Both the position numbers and the translations under genes were made by a program. Below the pieces are notes generated by a model that saw only the letters and a program-made list of their open reading frames with translations, was not told where the DNA came from and searched no databases. Positions 1 to 8,954 of a stretch of DNA of 64,000 nucleotides are shown piece after piece. How positions within the stretch are numbered: the first letter of the stretch is position 1; each line of letters begins with the position of its first letter. Origin of the DNA: Sporosarcina luteola (GTDB lineage: Bacteria > Bacillota > Bacilli > Bacillales_A > Planococcaceae); the NCBI RefSeq assembly GCF_007991495.1, contig NZ_BJYL01000016.1, forward strand, positions 62,001 to 126,000. The letters run 5' to 3'.

Positions 1-1
1 T

Positions 2-211
2 CCAATCATTAGCGGCATCCTCAGCAACATTCCTTATGCCGTGCTCGGAGCACTTATCTTCCCAGCCATCCTCTTCGTACAGGAAGGCAACATCCTATTC
101 GGCATCATCGGCGCAGCAACCGCCTTCCTTATTGCATTTCTCGGCGGCGGCGTCATGCCCGTCGTCCTTGGTACAATCGGCGTACTCGCCATCTACAGCC
201 TTTTCATGTAG
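2..211 (+). CDS. azlD: AzlD-family branched-chain amino acid transport protein, C-terminal part
   Basis: The reading frame is open from base 2 to a TAG at 209-211 and gives 69 residues, very hydrophobic and Gly-rich (PIISGILSNIPYAVLGALIF is the start). Two to three membrane segments are visible. The spacing of the glycines and the end in a last hydrophobic helix fit the small AzlD partner of the AzlC/AzlD branched-chain amino acid exporter. The start lies outside the window. A bidirectional terminator follows, and the next gene (csbA) converges on it. The family call is recognition by eye from a partial sequence. Confidence 0.6.
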   Translation, partial: PIISGILSNIPYAVLGALIFPAILFVQEGNILFGIIGAATAFLIAFLGGGVMPVVLGTIGVLAIYSLFM

Positions 212-289
212 GTCAATACCGTTTATTTTGTTAATCGCGGTAGGATTCATTAGGGCTTCGCCCATTCAAGAGACTTCCGCACTCATTCA

Positions 290-319
290 AAAAGCCGCCC
301 CATAACCGGAGCGGCTTTT
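290..319. terminator. Bidirectional rho-independent terminator between azlD and csbA
   Basis: AAAAGCCGC and GCGGCTTTT flank a short loop, with A and T runs on the two sides. The hairpin can end the plus-strand azlD transcript and the minus-strand csbA transcript that converge here. Confidence 0.75.
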
Positions 320-325
320 CATTAT

Positions 326-589
326 TTATTCGTCAACTTCATGCCCTTGCTTCTTCGCCCTTTTCACCATTCGCGTCGCATACCAGAAACCGACCGTCAG
401 CGAAAGCGCATCCGCCACATACAAGATCCAGTTATGTGTGTAGCCTGCGTAAACGGAAGCGGCAATGAGCGCAATCGTCAAAGTAAGCCCGACAATATGG
501 TGGAAAGTGACCCGCGTAAAGAACACGACGAGTAATCCGGGAAGAAACAACGCTAAAATTAATTTAGTTTCCAACAAAGCGATATCCAT
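326..589 (-). CDS. csbA: CsbA family small membrane protein
   Basis: This 87-residue protein has three predicted membrane helices and a charged C-terminal tail. The segment LVVFFTRVTFHHIVGLTLT closely resembles the first part of B. subtilis CsbA, a sigma-B-controlled general stress membrane protein of unknown function. It lies downstream of minJ on the same strand with a 24-base gap, the neighbourhood known from B. subtilis. No sigma-B promoter was looked for in detail. The upstream GGAAGG is rather far from the ATG, so the start is the least certain part. Confidence 0.75.
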   Translation of the reverse strand: MDIALLETKLILALFLPGLLVVFFTRVTFHHIVGLTLTIALIAASVYAGYTHNWILYVADALSLTVGFWYATRMVKRAKKQGHEVDE

Positions 590-613
590 TTTAACCCTAA
601 CCTTCCGAATGGT

Positions 614-1783
614 TTAGCGGACAACGAGCAGTCCTAACCGATGATGATCATGTCGATACAGCACCTGTTGCATGAGGCGTACTTCTCCGTCACGGCCGAT
701 CACTTGCAGACGACAATGTGCCGCATTCACTTGAATCGCGTCGTACAATTCTTTTTCATTCGACACTTGGATGCCATTTACAGTACGGATGCATTCACCC
801 GGCAGCAAACCAAGTTTGTCGCCAGGAGACTCAGGCAAAATTCCTGCAATGATAACACCTGTTGGTTTCGGAGCTGCAGCAAAACCGCCTTTGCGTTCAC
901 GGACAGCAACGATGATGGAAAGCATCACCCTTCCAATAACTCCGACCAGCAAAGCGGCCCAGCCTAAGATCGGCATCCACCAAGCGAAAGCGCCGATAAC
1001 AACAACGATTGCGCCTATCGTAATGACAGCTTGTCCGATTTTCGGGAACAAGACGTCAGGGAAGCTCGCTCTCGCAATTTGCGAGAAGCCGATAATGATC
1101 GGAACAGGCAAAAAGCTGAAAGTAGTAGCGCCCAATGTCAACTGAGGCCAATACGGCGTAAATGCCAACATGAAGTCACCCGGTACAAGAAAAACGATTG
1201 GCAACAGCCAAAGCCGTTTCGCTTTGAAGGCGGCTGCCCGTAACCCCCGGTTTGTATTCGTTAAGAAAGGTGAAGCATAGCGAGCGATGTGGCGGCGAAT
1301 AAGGACTCCTTCTGCAATAAGGAAAAGTCCAGCGATGACAGGAACCGTCAATGCCAAGTCGCCGAACAAGTCAAGATCGGCTACAGTCCAACCACGAAAT
1401 GCAAAATCCGGAACGAATTGCTGAAGTGCATATAAGCCGAAAAATGCGATTGCCGCAAAATAAATCGGTGACGTCGCTTGATAATAAAATGAAATCATCG
1501 CTAAAATGGCAGCCGCCGAGAATAAGACGATCCATCCGATATCGACCGTCAAGCCGATCCCCGACAGCAACACCGATAATATCAGAGCTGGCAACCACGA
1601 TTCAGCAAGCAGCCTTTTCATCTCCGTCAAACCGGGATGCAGGCGGACTAGGAAACTGCGCCTTTCCCGTTTCACCCGGAAATACCCCAACCCGACCGCT
1701 ACTACAATAGCAATCAACCAAACTGGATTCAGGAAAAATAGTGCAATCGCCTTTAACAGATCTAAAATTACTTGCTCACCCAT
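614..1783 (-). CDS. minJ: MinJ-like division-site topology protein with C-terminal PDZ domain
   Basis: The 389-residue protein has about seven to eight N-terminal membrane helices (residues ~5-295) and a C-terminal cytoplasmic PDZ domain (~305-385, with GVIIAGILPESPGDKLGL as the ligand-loop region). This is the architecture of B. subtilis MinJ, which links DivIVA to MinD at the poles and septum. Its place between csbA and ctpB supports the call. I start at the ATG at 1783; a TTG one codon upstream is also open. The product should sit in the cytoplasmic membrane at division sites; that role is inferred from homology. Confidence 0.8.
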   Translation of the reverse strand: MGEQVILDLLKAIALFFLNPVWLIAIVVAVGLGYFRVKRERRSFLVRLHPGLTEMKRLLAESWLPALILSVLLSGIGLTVDIGWIVLFSAAAILAMISFYYQATSPIYFAAIAFFGLYALQQFVPDFAFRGWTVADLDLFGDLALTVPVIAGLFLIAEGVLIRRHIARYASPFLTNTNRGLRAAAFKAKRLWLLPIVFLVPGDFMLAFTPYWPQLTLGATTFSFLPVPIIIGFSQIARASFPDVLFPKIGQAVITIGAIVVVIGAFAWWMPILGWAALLVGVIGRVMLSIIVAVRERKGGFAAAPKPTGVIIAGILPESPGDKLGLLPGECIRTVNGIQVSNEKELYDAIQVNAAHCRLQVIGRDGEVRLMQQVLYRHDHHRLGLLVVR

Positions 1784-1875
1784 CAACCCATCACCATCCC
1801 ATCCCCGAAAACATGATTATTCTCTATTGTATCAAAAGAATAGTCTTCAGTGTGAGACAATCAATAAAAAAAGCA

Positions 1876-1955
1876 GGTGCCTGCCCCCTAAACAATTCCG
1901 AATTCTACGGGTGACAGGCACCAGAACGATTCTGAATTCAATGGGTGGCAGGCAC
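1876..1955. repeat. Interspersed palindromic repeat (GGTGCCTGCC type), one and a half units
   Basis: The sequence holds GGTGCCTGCCCCC, then GGGTGACAGGCACC and GGGTGGCAGGCACC in the opposite orientation, each separated by an AATTC(n)GAATT-like core. It can fold into two alternative hairpins. A second copy of the same family lies at 55861-55904. It sits between the 3' end of ctpB and the start of minJ. Confidence 0.75.
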
Positions 1956-1962
1956 CGCGTTT

Positions 1963-3405
1963 TTATTCACTCAGTAAGTGATGGATATAGCCAATTGCGA
2001 CTTGAAGTTGGATGTCGTTTGCTTTGTCTTTGCGATAGCTCTCTACTTTCTCTTGGAGGGCAGTGAAGAATTTACGGTCCATGATGCTTTCTGCGGACAC
2101 TCCTGCATCGACCCGGAATGCGTGGACAGCTAGTGCCGTCGATTCATCGAAATAGCCATCATCCCTATCGAGCGAATAGCCGAGCCCCGCCAACAGACGT
2201 TGCCCATAAGCGATATCTTCATGGTAATCGCCCGCCGCATAGACATCTGTCGAGAATCGAATATGTTCGGTGAACAACTTATCTTGGATCGATTCAAGGT
2301 CGACCTCAACACCTTTGCCATGAATCCACGTTTCTTTTGGCGTGAGCCATTTATGAGTCGACAGCTTCATTTCACCACCATTAGAAAGTTCCATCGTATC
2401 TTGCACGGTCCCTTTGCCGAAACTAACTTGACCGATGATGAATCCCCTGCGTAAATCTTTCAATGCCCCGCTAAGCACCTCGCTTGCAGAAGCGCTTCCT
2501 TTATCCTGTAGCAACACAACCGGCAATTTTTTCAGCTTCTCATCGAAGGTAAACTCTTCTGAAGGCTCTACGACAAGTGGTGTCAATTGCCCTTTTGCAT
2601 CTTGCATATAAGCGTAAATCGTATCATCCTGCAATAAACTGCCCGCCACTTTCTCAACAGCACGCAAATACCCGCCCGGATTACCGCGGACATCAATAAT
2701 AAGCGCTTCAGCACCTCCGCTGATCATCGCATCGGTCGCTTTTTTCCACTCAGCAGCTGTCTCATCGCCGAACATCGTCAAAGCTATGTAACCGAATTTC
2801 TTCCCCCGATTTTCCATCAATTCAGCTGAAACGGTTTTCACAGGAATGACGTCCCGCAACACTTTCAGTTCAAGGTGTTTATTCAGATCCGGCCTGTAAA
2901 TCGTCATCTCCACAGCCGTCCCTTCCTTGCCGCGGATTTTCTTGACGACATCCTGAAGTGTCATCCCGCCAAGCGCCTCTCCGTTGATCCGGACGATTTC
3001 GTCATAAGGCAGCAATCCCGCTTTTTCCGCTGGTGACCCTTTAACGGGAGCGACAATAATATACTTTCCGCCTGATCGAGTAATCTCCGCCCCGATTCCC
3101 ACCTTTTCACCGGCAAGCGACTCCCGATGTGAAGCAGCTTCTTCCTCGGATAAATACGTCGAATACGGATCGCCGATGACATCCGCCATCCCGCGCAAGG
3201 CACCTTCAATGAGCCTGTCCCCTTCGACCGGGTACACCGTATTTTCCTGGATGACTCCATAAGCTTCACTAATGACCGGAAACGCCTCTTTCATCGCCCG
3301 ATCCGCACTCTTTCCCTTATCCGCCGAGCAACCGTCCAATACCAAAAACACACCTGTCGCTATTACTGCTAACAATGCGAACACAAAAAAACGGCTTCTG
3401 CGCAT
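1963..3405 (-). CDS. ctpB: Carboxy-terminal processing serine protease CtpB (S41)
   Basis: From the ATG at 3405, preceded by GGAGGGAAGG, the protein has 480 residues. It starts with a hydrophobic signal/anchor ending in LVLDGCS (possible lipobox), followed by a PDZ domain (~100-180), the S41 protease core and a C-terminal peptidoglycan-binding-like domain (~385-450). The catalytic Ser is in GSASASEV and the Lys in FGKGTV. CtpB proteins cut periplasmic or intermembrane substrates; in B. subtilis CtpB signals during sporulation by cleaving SpoIVFA. It lies in the expected place between minJ and the cytochrome/ftsEX genes. An upstream alternative start adds eight residues but has no better ribosome site. 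Confidence 0.88.
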   Translation of the reverse strand: MRRSRFFVFALLAVIATGVFLVLDGCSADKGKSADRAMKEAFPVISEAYGVIQENTVYPVEGDRLIEGALRGMADVIGDPYSTYLSEEEAASHRESLAGEKVGIGAEITRSGGKYIIVAPVKGSPAEKAGLLPYDEIVRINGEALGGMTLQDVVKKIRGKEGTAVEMTIYRPDLNKHLELKVLRDVIPVKTVSAELMENRGKKFGYIALTMFGDETAAEWKKATDAMISGGAEALIIDVRGNPGGYLRAVEKVAGSLLQDDTIYAYMQDAKGQLTPLVVEPSEEFTFDEKLKKLPVVLLQDKGSASASEVLSGALKDLRRGFIIGQVSFGKGTVQDTMELSNGGEMKLSTHKWLTPKETWIHGKGVEVDLESIQDKLFTEHIRFSTDVYAAGDYHEDIAYGQRLLAGLGYSLDRDDGYFDESTALAVHAFRVDAGVSAESIMDRKFFTALQEKVESYRKDKANDIQLQVAIGYIHHLLSE

Positions 3406-3476
3406 CGATACCTTCCCTCCTCCGTTCACTATATGAACAAAGTGGGTCTGTTACGACAACAGAAAACCGTCTTTTC

Positions 3477-4070
3477 TCAATCAAGATCTTGAACGAGCCC
3501 CTCCATCGTCGACTCATCCATCGGTCCGATGATTTTATGGGCAATCGTCCCATCCGTGTTTAGCATATATGTCGTCGGAATCTGAAATGCCTGATACGAA
3601 TCCCCGACATCTCCCAATTCATCCAAGGGAATCGGGAATGTTAACTCGTATGCGTCAACAAATTCTTGGACAGCTTTCACTCCCTTATTCTCTCCAGTCG
3701 TCAAATTGACGGCGACAATTTCAACGTTATCATTCTCTGCAGAGTTCCGATAATAATTCTGCATATGAGGCATTTCCGCCTTGCACGGTGGACACCACGT
3801 CGCCCAGAAATTCAAAATGACCTTTTTCCCTTGCAAATCGGATAGCTTTAGCGTTTCACCATTCAATGTCGTCAATTCGAAATCAGGGGGCAAGTATCCC
3901 TGTTCCAGTCCGACTTCCCCCGTCTCCACTTCAGCTTCTGTTCCCGAATCAATTTGAACGCCTGAACTATCGATAGGTTCCGCCTTCTTCAAATTCGTGT
4001 TGACCATGATCGCCACCATTGAGCCAATTAGCAGCGCGGCGATTACATAACCGATCACTTTCTTATTCAA
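3477..4070 (-). CDS. Membrane-anchored TlpA/ResA-like thiol-disulfide oxidoreductase
   Basis: The 197-residue protein has an N-terminal membrane anchor (~5-24), a low-complexity acidic linker, and a thioredoxin-fold domain with the active site WCPPC (NFWATWCPPCKAEMPH). This is the ResA/TlpA family, which reduces disulfides on the outer face of the membrane, for example in apocytochrome c maturation. Its start overlaps the end of the upstream membrane-protein gene by eight bases, so the two are probably translated together. A link to maturation of the nearby CccB cytochrome is possible but inferred. Confidence 0.82.
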   Translation of the reverse strand: MNKKVIGYVIAALLIGSMVAIMVNTNLKKAEPIDSSGVQIDSGTEAEVETGEVGLEQGYLPPDFELTTLNGETLKLSDLQGKKVILNFWATWCPPCKAEMPHMQNYYRNSAENDNVEIVAVNLTTGENKGVKAVQEFVDAYELTFPIPLDELGDVGDSYQAFQIPTTYMLNTDGTIAHKIIGPMDESTMEGLVQDLD

Positions 4071-4719
4071 TGCTGCTCCCCCGTTCCGTTTGGATATTCA
4101 TTGATTGATTCCTGAAGATTGCTATAAAAAATAGACTGACTAAAATTGTTACGAAAAGCGATGGGTTCATAAGCCCTTTCGGCTGAATGGATGCGACAAA
4201 AATATGCGCCGCCATAAATAGCAAAGGAAATTGCGCAACCACGGATCTTCCGTTATACACCCACACTACAATTGCTAGACCGATGAAAATGACGGCTGTA
4301 CCAATACGTACGAATAAGCTTCCTTCATTCAACACGGTCATCATCACTTGGAAAACCGTCTGCACGAGAACTGCACTTGTGAATAAAATCGCAAGCACTT
4401 CCATCCCCAGACGCCCCTTTTTCCAATCATACCATGTCTTGCCTATGACAAACACCATTCCAAGTATGAAACCGACAAACCCACCGTTGAAATACACAAT
4501 CGCAAGCGGTGAATGAATGACCGTCGTAAAATCGGTAAGGATCACAGACAATTTCCATATAATAATCACATAAAAAACAACATCACCGTACCGTTCTGCA
4601 GGGACCTTTCCGAATTTCAACCGGACAGCAATATATGCGAGAATGAAAGCGACAATGAGCGCAATCCAAGTGGACGGCACCGTAAAACTGCCAATCAAAA
4701 ATAAATTCGTTACAGGCAT
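4063..4719 (-). CDS. Polytopic membrane protein coupled to a ResA-like thioredoxin
   Basis: This 218-residue protein is almost entirely hydrophobic, with about six or seven membrane helices. AAGGAG precedes the ATG by a normal distance. FNGGFVGFILG in the third helix recalls prolipoprotein diacylglyceryl transferase-like folds, but the hallmark catalytic motif is not evident. It overlaps the downstream TlpA-like gene. By analogy with CcdA/DsbD it could feed electrons to that protein, yet I see no conserved Cys pair in the helices, so that role is not supported. Family unassigned. Confidence 0.6.
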   Translation of the reverse strand: MPVTNLFLIGSFTVPSTWIALIVAFILAYIAVRLKFGKVPAERYGDVVFYVIIIWKLSVILTDFTTVIHSPLAIVYFNGGFVGFILGMVFVIGKTWYDWKKGRLGMEVLAILFTSAVLVQTVFQVMMTVLNEGSLFVRIGTAVIFIGLAIVVWVYNGRSVVAQFPLLFMAAHIFVASIQPKGLMNPSLFVTILVSLFFIAIFRNQSMNIQTERGSSIE

Positions 4720-4867
4720 CCCGACAAAACTCCTTTATCTTATATACCACCTATGGTATAGGAAAAAGGCTTAAGTTGCGAGCATATTGATTTCATTTTA
4801 ACGGATCAAAGGGAACTTTTTGTGAAGTGGGGTTATTTAATAAAACAAGATTATTGAAGAGTTCTCG

Positions 4868-5100
4868 TTAAACGGCCGCGGAGTTCTCGTTTGCCACGGA
4901 TGAGTTCTCATTCTGGACGCCGGAGTTCTCGTTTCGCCAGAAAGAGTTCTCATTTCCGCTAGTGAAGTTCTCGTTTACCATCGAAGTGTTCTCATTCCTG
5001 CAGCCGGCGTTCTCGCTCTGCCCCAAAATGTTCTCATTTCTTACAAAGGTCCATTCTTTACGACAAAAGCCCATTCTTTCGCTGCCAAGGTCCATTCTTC
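4868..5100. repeat. Intergenic degenerate tandem array, 21-bp units
   Basis: About nine units of 21 bp carry the core GAGTTCTCGTTT or GAGTTCTCATTT, with CG and CA versions alternating strictly, followed by three weaker units built on CCATTCTTT. Between cores the sequence is variable. Because 21 is divisible by three, the minus strand is open for 75 codons (NENS-type heptads). I regard that as a by-product, not a gene. The array separates the terminator of the LytM gene from the start of the membrane protein at 4719. Confidence 0.8.
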
Positions 5101-5167
5101 TCTGCTCTCTATAGTTCCCACCGATATATACTCATTTCACTCCCAACACCAATCTCACCTCAAAAAA

Positions 5168-5193
5168 AATCCGCCCTTTAAAGGACGGATTTC
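5168..5193 (-). terminator. Rho-independent terminator of the LytM-domain gene
   Basis: AAATCCGCCCTTT pairs with AAAGGACGGATTT with almost no loop, and a run of T follows on the minus strand. It lies directly after the stop codon of the gene at 5196. Confidence 0.85.
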
Positions 5194-5195
5194 AT

Positions 5196-6482
5196 TTAAA
5201 ATGATACGTATCTTAATGGGTTCACAGCGCTTGGACCTGAAGCAGTCCAGTTGCCGATGTGAATTTCAAAATGGAGATGGGGTCCGGTCGAATTGCCCGT
5301 GTTGCCTGAGGCAGCGATACGTGTTCCTTTGTCGACGACCTGTCCTGTGCTCACGCCTATCTTAGAAAGATGGCCGTACACACTTGTCAAAATTTGGCCG
5401 TCCGACGAGTGGGTGATCATAATGACATTCCCGTAGCCGCCCATCTGTCCCGCGTATGAAACGACTCCATCTGCAGCTGCCACGACAGGAGTTCCGATCG
5501 GCGCGGCGATATCAGTTCCGCGGTGTTGGCGCTTCGTCTTGAAGATTGGATGTGTTCGCCATCCGAAATGGGAAGATAAACGCCCATTTGCAGGTCTTGT
5601 CCAGAAGCCGTTTGACACTTTTGGCAAGTTGCCCGGATTCGCTGCGGCTGCCGCTTCCCTTGCCTTCCGTTTACGCTCTTCCTCTTGACGCGCAAGTTCA
5701 GCCATCCGTTTCTGTTCGGCGATGACTTTCTCTTCAAGCGCCGCTTCCACTTCAATCGTTTCGTGGTATTCTTCCTCTAATTCATCCTTTTCAACCTTCA
5801 GCTTTTCCTGCTCGGCTTCCAATTCGTCGACCAGACCGCTTTTCTCTTTTTTCTTGGAAAGGAGAGATTCTTTGAGACGATCAAGTTTTTCTTTGCTCTC
5901 TTCCAGTTCAGCCAGTTTCTTCTCAACTAGCGCTTTTTCGGTTTCAAGCTGCTCAATGTCTTCCTGTTGCTTTCGCATAATATCACGGTCTGCATCCATC
6001 AGCGTTGACACAGCTGAAAAACGGTCAATGAAATCCGCAAAGCTGTTGGCACCGAGAAGTACATCGATATAGCTGACATTTCCGCCCTTCACTTGCATGG
6101 CCCGCACACGTTCGCGGAGCACGACATCACGTTCTGCTATTTTCTTCTCAAGATCAGCAATCGATGCTTTCAACTCAGTGATTTCTTCATTTGTTTTATT
6201 GATTTTATCAATGACGCGATTAATGTTTGCGTTTGTTTCTTCAATCTCTTTATTCAAAGCAGAAATCTGGCCTAAAATCTTTTCAATTCTATTCTCATTC
6301 GTCTTAATTTCATTAGACTTCTGATCCATATTTGCTTTGATATTACGTTTTTTCTGTTCAGTTTGTTTTTGCTCTTTTTTCAAATCACTTAATGTGCTTG
6401 CCAAGACTCCTGTTTCACCGACAACTGTTGTCAGTAAGAAAACAATCGCAAAGCTTGCTAAAATCCATCTGCGCTTAATCAA
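5196..6482 (-). CDS. EnvC-like coiled-coil LytM (M23) murein hydrolase beside ftsEX
   Basis: The 428-residue protein has a signal peptide (~1-29), a long charged coiled coil (~30-270) and a C-terminal M23/LytM domain (~305-420). Zinc-ligand motifs are intact: HRGTD for HxxxD and HLHFEIH for HxH, so it should be an active endopeptidase. Coiled coil plus LytM directly downstream of ftsX-ftsE mirrors EnvC, which the FtsEX ABC complex controls. In B. subtilis the FtsEX partner is the unrelated CwlO. A secreted, FtsEX-activated wall hydrolase is therefore the best inference. Translation begins at TTG, supported by GGGGG nine bases upstream. Confidence 0.85.
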   Translation of the reverse strand: MIKRRWILASFAIVFLLTTVVGETGVLASTLSDLKKEQKQTEQKKRNIKANMDQKSNEIKTNENRIEKILGQISALNKEIEETNANINRVIDKINKTNEEITELKASIADLEKKIAERDVVLRERVRAMQVKGGNVSYIDVLLGANSFADFIDRFSAVSTLMDADRDIMRKQQEDIEQLETEKALVEKKLAELEESKEKLDRLKESLLSKKKEKSGLVDELEAEQEKLKVEKDELEEEYHETIEVEAALEEKVIAEQKRMAELARQEEERKRKAREAAAAANPGNLPKVSNGFWTRPANGRLSSHFGWRTHPIFKTKRQHRGTDIAAPIGTPVVAAADGVVSYAGQMGGYGNVIMITHSSDGQILTSVYGHLSKIGVSTGQVVDKGTRIAASGNTGNSTGPHLHFEIHIGNWTASGPSAVNPLRYVSF

Positions 6483-6583
6483 ATTCTTATTTCCCCCTTT
6501 AAGCTTATGCTGCAGGTTGATTCAATCACGATTCGGCTGAGTGTGGGACAGCAGCAAGGTCCCTATAACGATAATCCAGCCTA

Positions 6584-7468
6584 CTAGACTCTAAGAAATT
6601 TGCGTACAGACATGAAACTGCCCCAAACTCCGATAAATACGCCCATGAACAACAGAAGCCCATTTACTTGCAGGATGAAAGGCGTCGTACTCAATAGTTG
6701 GAAGAGTTCGTTTTGCAGACGCGGCTCCCATTGTGAATACAACTCATAATACGAGATTGATATGACAGCCATCGGAATGATGGAGCCGAGAACACCAAGC
6801 CAAACACCTTCTAATATGAACGGAATCCGCACGAAACTATTAGTTGCTCCAACTAGTTTCATAATCTCAATTTCTCGACCTCTCGCAACAATTGTAAGAC
6901 GGATCGTATTCGAGATTAAGAACATTGCCGTGAACAATAATGCTAATATGAGCCCCATGCCAATGTTTCTGCTCATTTTCAGCACATTGAACAGCTTCTC
7001 AATTTTCCCTTCACCATAAACGACTTGATCCGTATTGTCATATGTACCGATTTCTTTTGCAATTTCGGCCGTCTGGTGTGGATCTTTCGCTTTCACATAA
7101 AACGCGTCCCCTAATGGGTTGCTTTGTTTATAAAGATTCAGTTCATCCCCGAAGGACTTGATCATCTTGTCCAGTTCTTCGTCCTTTGTCGCATGGATGA
7201 CTTCACTTACACCGGGAGTTTCCCGGACTTGCTTCTCTAATATTTTGATTGCCTCGGCATCTGCTGCCGGCTCTGTAATGACTTTGATTTCAACGTCATT
7301 CTCAAGATTATCCGCCAATTGGTTCAAGTTCATCATGATAACGATGAACACCCCGACGAGCAGAAGTGTGACCGTAACTGCACTGACAGAGGCGAACGTC
7401 ATCCAGCTGTTCCGGCCGAGGCTTTTCAGGCTTTCTCTGAGATGCCGCCCCATCGTCCTAGCTTTCAT
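6584..7468 (-). CDS. ftsX: Cell-division ABC transporter permease FtsX
   Basis: The 294-residue protein opens with GRHLRESLKSLGRNSWMTFA, typical of Bacillus FtsX. It has a first membrane helix (~20-45), a large extracellular domain, and three more helices toward the C-terminus. FtsX transmits FtsE ATPase cycles across the membrane to a wall hydrolase; here the LytM gene lies 102 bases downstream. I start at the ATG at 7468, which overlaps the end of ftsE by 11 bases and has GAAGGGG upstream. The longer frame would run further into ftsE. Confidence 0.93.
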   Translation of the reverse strand: MKARTMGRHLRESLKSLGRNSWMTFASVSAVTVTLLLVGVFIVIMMNLNQLADNLENDVEIKVITEPAADAEAIKILEKQVRETPGVSEVIHATKDEELDKMIKSFGDELNLYKQSNPLGDAFYVKAKDPHQTAEIAKEIGTYDNTDQVVYGEGKIEKLFNVLKMSRNIGMGLILALLFTAMFLISNTIRLTIVARGREIEIMKLVGATNSFVRIPFILEGVWLGVLGSIIPMAVISISYYELYSQWEPRLQNELFQLLSTTPFILQVNGLLLFMGVFIGVWGSFMSVRKFLRV

Positions 7469-8144
7469 AACCGTATACCCCTTCATATTCATCTCTCGTA
7501 ATCATCCCGCCATCGACAACGATGACACGATGTCTGATCGTATTGACAATCTCTTTATTATGCGTGGCCATGACGATTGTCGTGCCGCGCGCATTGATCT
7601 GTTCAAAAATTTTCATGATTTCCCAAGATGTTTCTGGATCCAAATTACCAGTAGGCTCGTCCGCAATGACAACTTTCGGAACGTTGACGATGGAACGCGC
7701 AATGGATACCCGTTGCTGCTCTCCGCCCGATAATTCATTCGGGAACATCCTCGCTTTTTGCGTCAATCCGACAAGCGCCAATACATCATTTACTTTTTTC
7801 CGGATTTGCTTCGGTGATTCCTCGATTACTTCTAGCGCAAATGCGACATTCTCGTAAACATTCAATTTAGGAAGTAGTTTAAAGTCTTGGAAGACGACGC
7901 CAATTTGCCTTCTTAAATAAGGAACTCGCTTATTCCTCAAGGTTGCAAGATTAATGCCATTAATGAATATGTCACCTTTTGTCGGGGCTTCCTCTCGGTA
8001 CATCATTTTGATGAACGTCGATTTCCCCGCTCCACTCGGTCCAACGACATAAACAAACTCGCCTCGACCGATTTCGACGTTGATGCCATTTGCGGCAACA
8101 ACCCCATTCGGGTATTTCTTATAAACATCTTTCATCACAATCAT
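7458..8144 (-). CDS. ftsE: Cell-division ABC transporter ATPase FtsE
   Basis: This 228-residue ABC ATPase has Walker A GPSGAGKST (~36-44), signature LSGGEQQR, Walker B VVIADEPTG and the H-loop in MATHNKE. Length and sequence are those of FtsE, which pairs with FtsX at the division site or lateral wall. ftsE-ftsX and the LytM gene appear to form one operon. AGGTGG precedes the start. Confidence 0.95.
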   Translation of the reverse strand: MIVMKDVYKKYPNGVVAANGINVEIGRGEFVYVVGPSGAGKSTFIKMMYREEAPTKGDIFINGINLATLRNKRVPYLRRQIGVVFQDFKLLPKLNVYENVAFALEVIEESPKQIRKKVNDVLALVGLTQKARMFPNELSGGEQQRVSIARSIVNVPKVVIADEPTGNLDPETSWEIMKIFEQINARGTTIVMATHNKEIVNTIRHRVIVVDGGMITRDEYEGVYGYES

Positions 8145-8332
8145 GTAAAAACCACCTGAATAATATTGTTTTCCTTATTTTTTGCCGACAAACATATTAT
8201 AACATGCATAGGCTTGCTAAGTATTACAGATATGTTTCATTTAGTTCGACATATTTTGCCATCGTTTCAAAGTGTAATCCTTCGGCAATAAAGAAGGATG
8301 GTTTTTCCAATGGCGGAGGGTGGTAAATGAAA

Positions 8333-8372
8333 AAAAGAACGCAACAGCCAGTTTCAGCCATTGCGTTCTTTT
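8333..8372 (-). terminator. Terminator downstream of cccB
   Basis: AAAGAACGCAA and TTGCGTTCTTT form a stem around a 15-base loop, with a T run on the minus strand. It separates cccB from ftsE. Confidence 0.85.
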
Positions 8373-8380
8373 CATTCACT

Positions 8381-8710
8381 TTATTTCTTTTCAGACAACC
8401 ATTTTGCGACTGCATCCAATTCTTCCCCTTGGATCAAACCGCCAGGCATGCCGTTCGAAGTACCGTTTTCAATGATATCGTGGATTTCATCTTCAGACAG
8501 CTCGGATCCGATGTTCGCCAATGCCGGAGCATTTCCACGTCCTTCAAGATTTCCACCATGACAAGTTGCGCAGCTTGATTGGAAAACTTTATCCGCGTCT
8601 ACACCAGCAGTACTGCCGTCCGTGCCGCTGTCGCTCGCTTTGTCTCCGCCGCCGCACGCACCAAGTACAAGCGTTGCACCAAAGATAACTGCTAAAAGCT
8701 TGTTTTTCAT
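8381..8710 (-). CDS. cccB: Membrane-bound cytochrome c-551, lipoprotein
   Basis: Starting at the ATG at 8710 (AGGAGG upstream) the protein has 109 residues. A lipoprotein signal ends in LVLGAC, so it should be lipid-anchored on the outer face of the membrane. After a Gly/Ser/Asp linker comes one heme c site, SSCATCHGG, and a Met ligand candidate in SNGMPGG. This is the single-heme, lipid-anchored c-551 type known as CccB in B. subtilis, where it also lies next to ftsEX. It is an electron carrier in aerobic respiration. Confidence 0.9.
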   Translation of the reverse strand: MKNKLLAVIFGATLVLGACGGGDKASDSGTDGSTAGVDADKVFQSSCATCHGGNLEGRGNAPALANIGSELSEDEIHDIIENGTSNGMPGGLIQGEELDAVAKWLSEKK

Positions 8711-8917
8711 TCTTTTTCCTCCTGTCATATAATGCTGTGCTACATCCCTTAGTATACCAAAGGATCGGGATCGTAAACTGTGGTGGGAGTCGTCCATTTT
8801 TATCAAATTGATGACAAATTGGAAAGTTTTACACCAACAATCCCTTATTCACCTTTATCCTTTACTATAGACGTAAACGCGGATTTCAAACCTCCAGATT
8901 TGGGATGGAAGGTAAAT

Positions 8918-8946
8918 AAAAAAAAGCGCACCGAAGTGCACTCTTT
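8918..8946 (-). terminator. Terminator of prfB
   Basis: AGTGCAC-TTCG-GTGCGCT forms a tight tetraloop hairpin on the minus strand followed by eight T. It lies just past the prfB stop codon. Confidence 0.85.
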
Positions 8947-8954
8947 TAAATCAA

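Noticed and set aside
4868-5095. 75-codon minus-strand frame rich in NEN repeats
   Set aside because: It is explained by the 21-bp period of the array; there is no protein-like conservation and only a weak upstream AGAGAAG.
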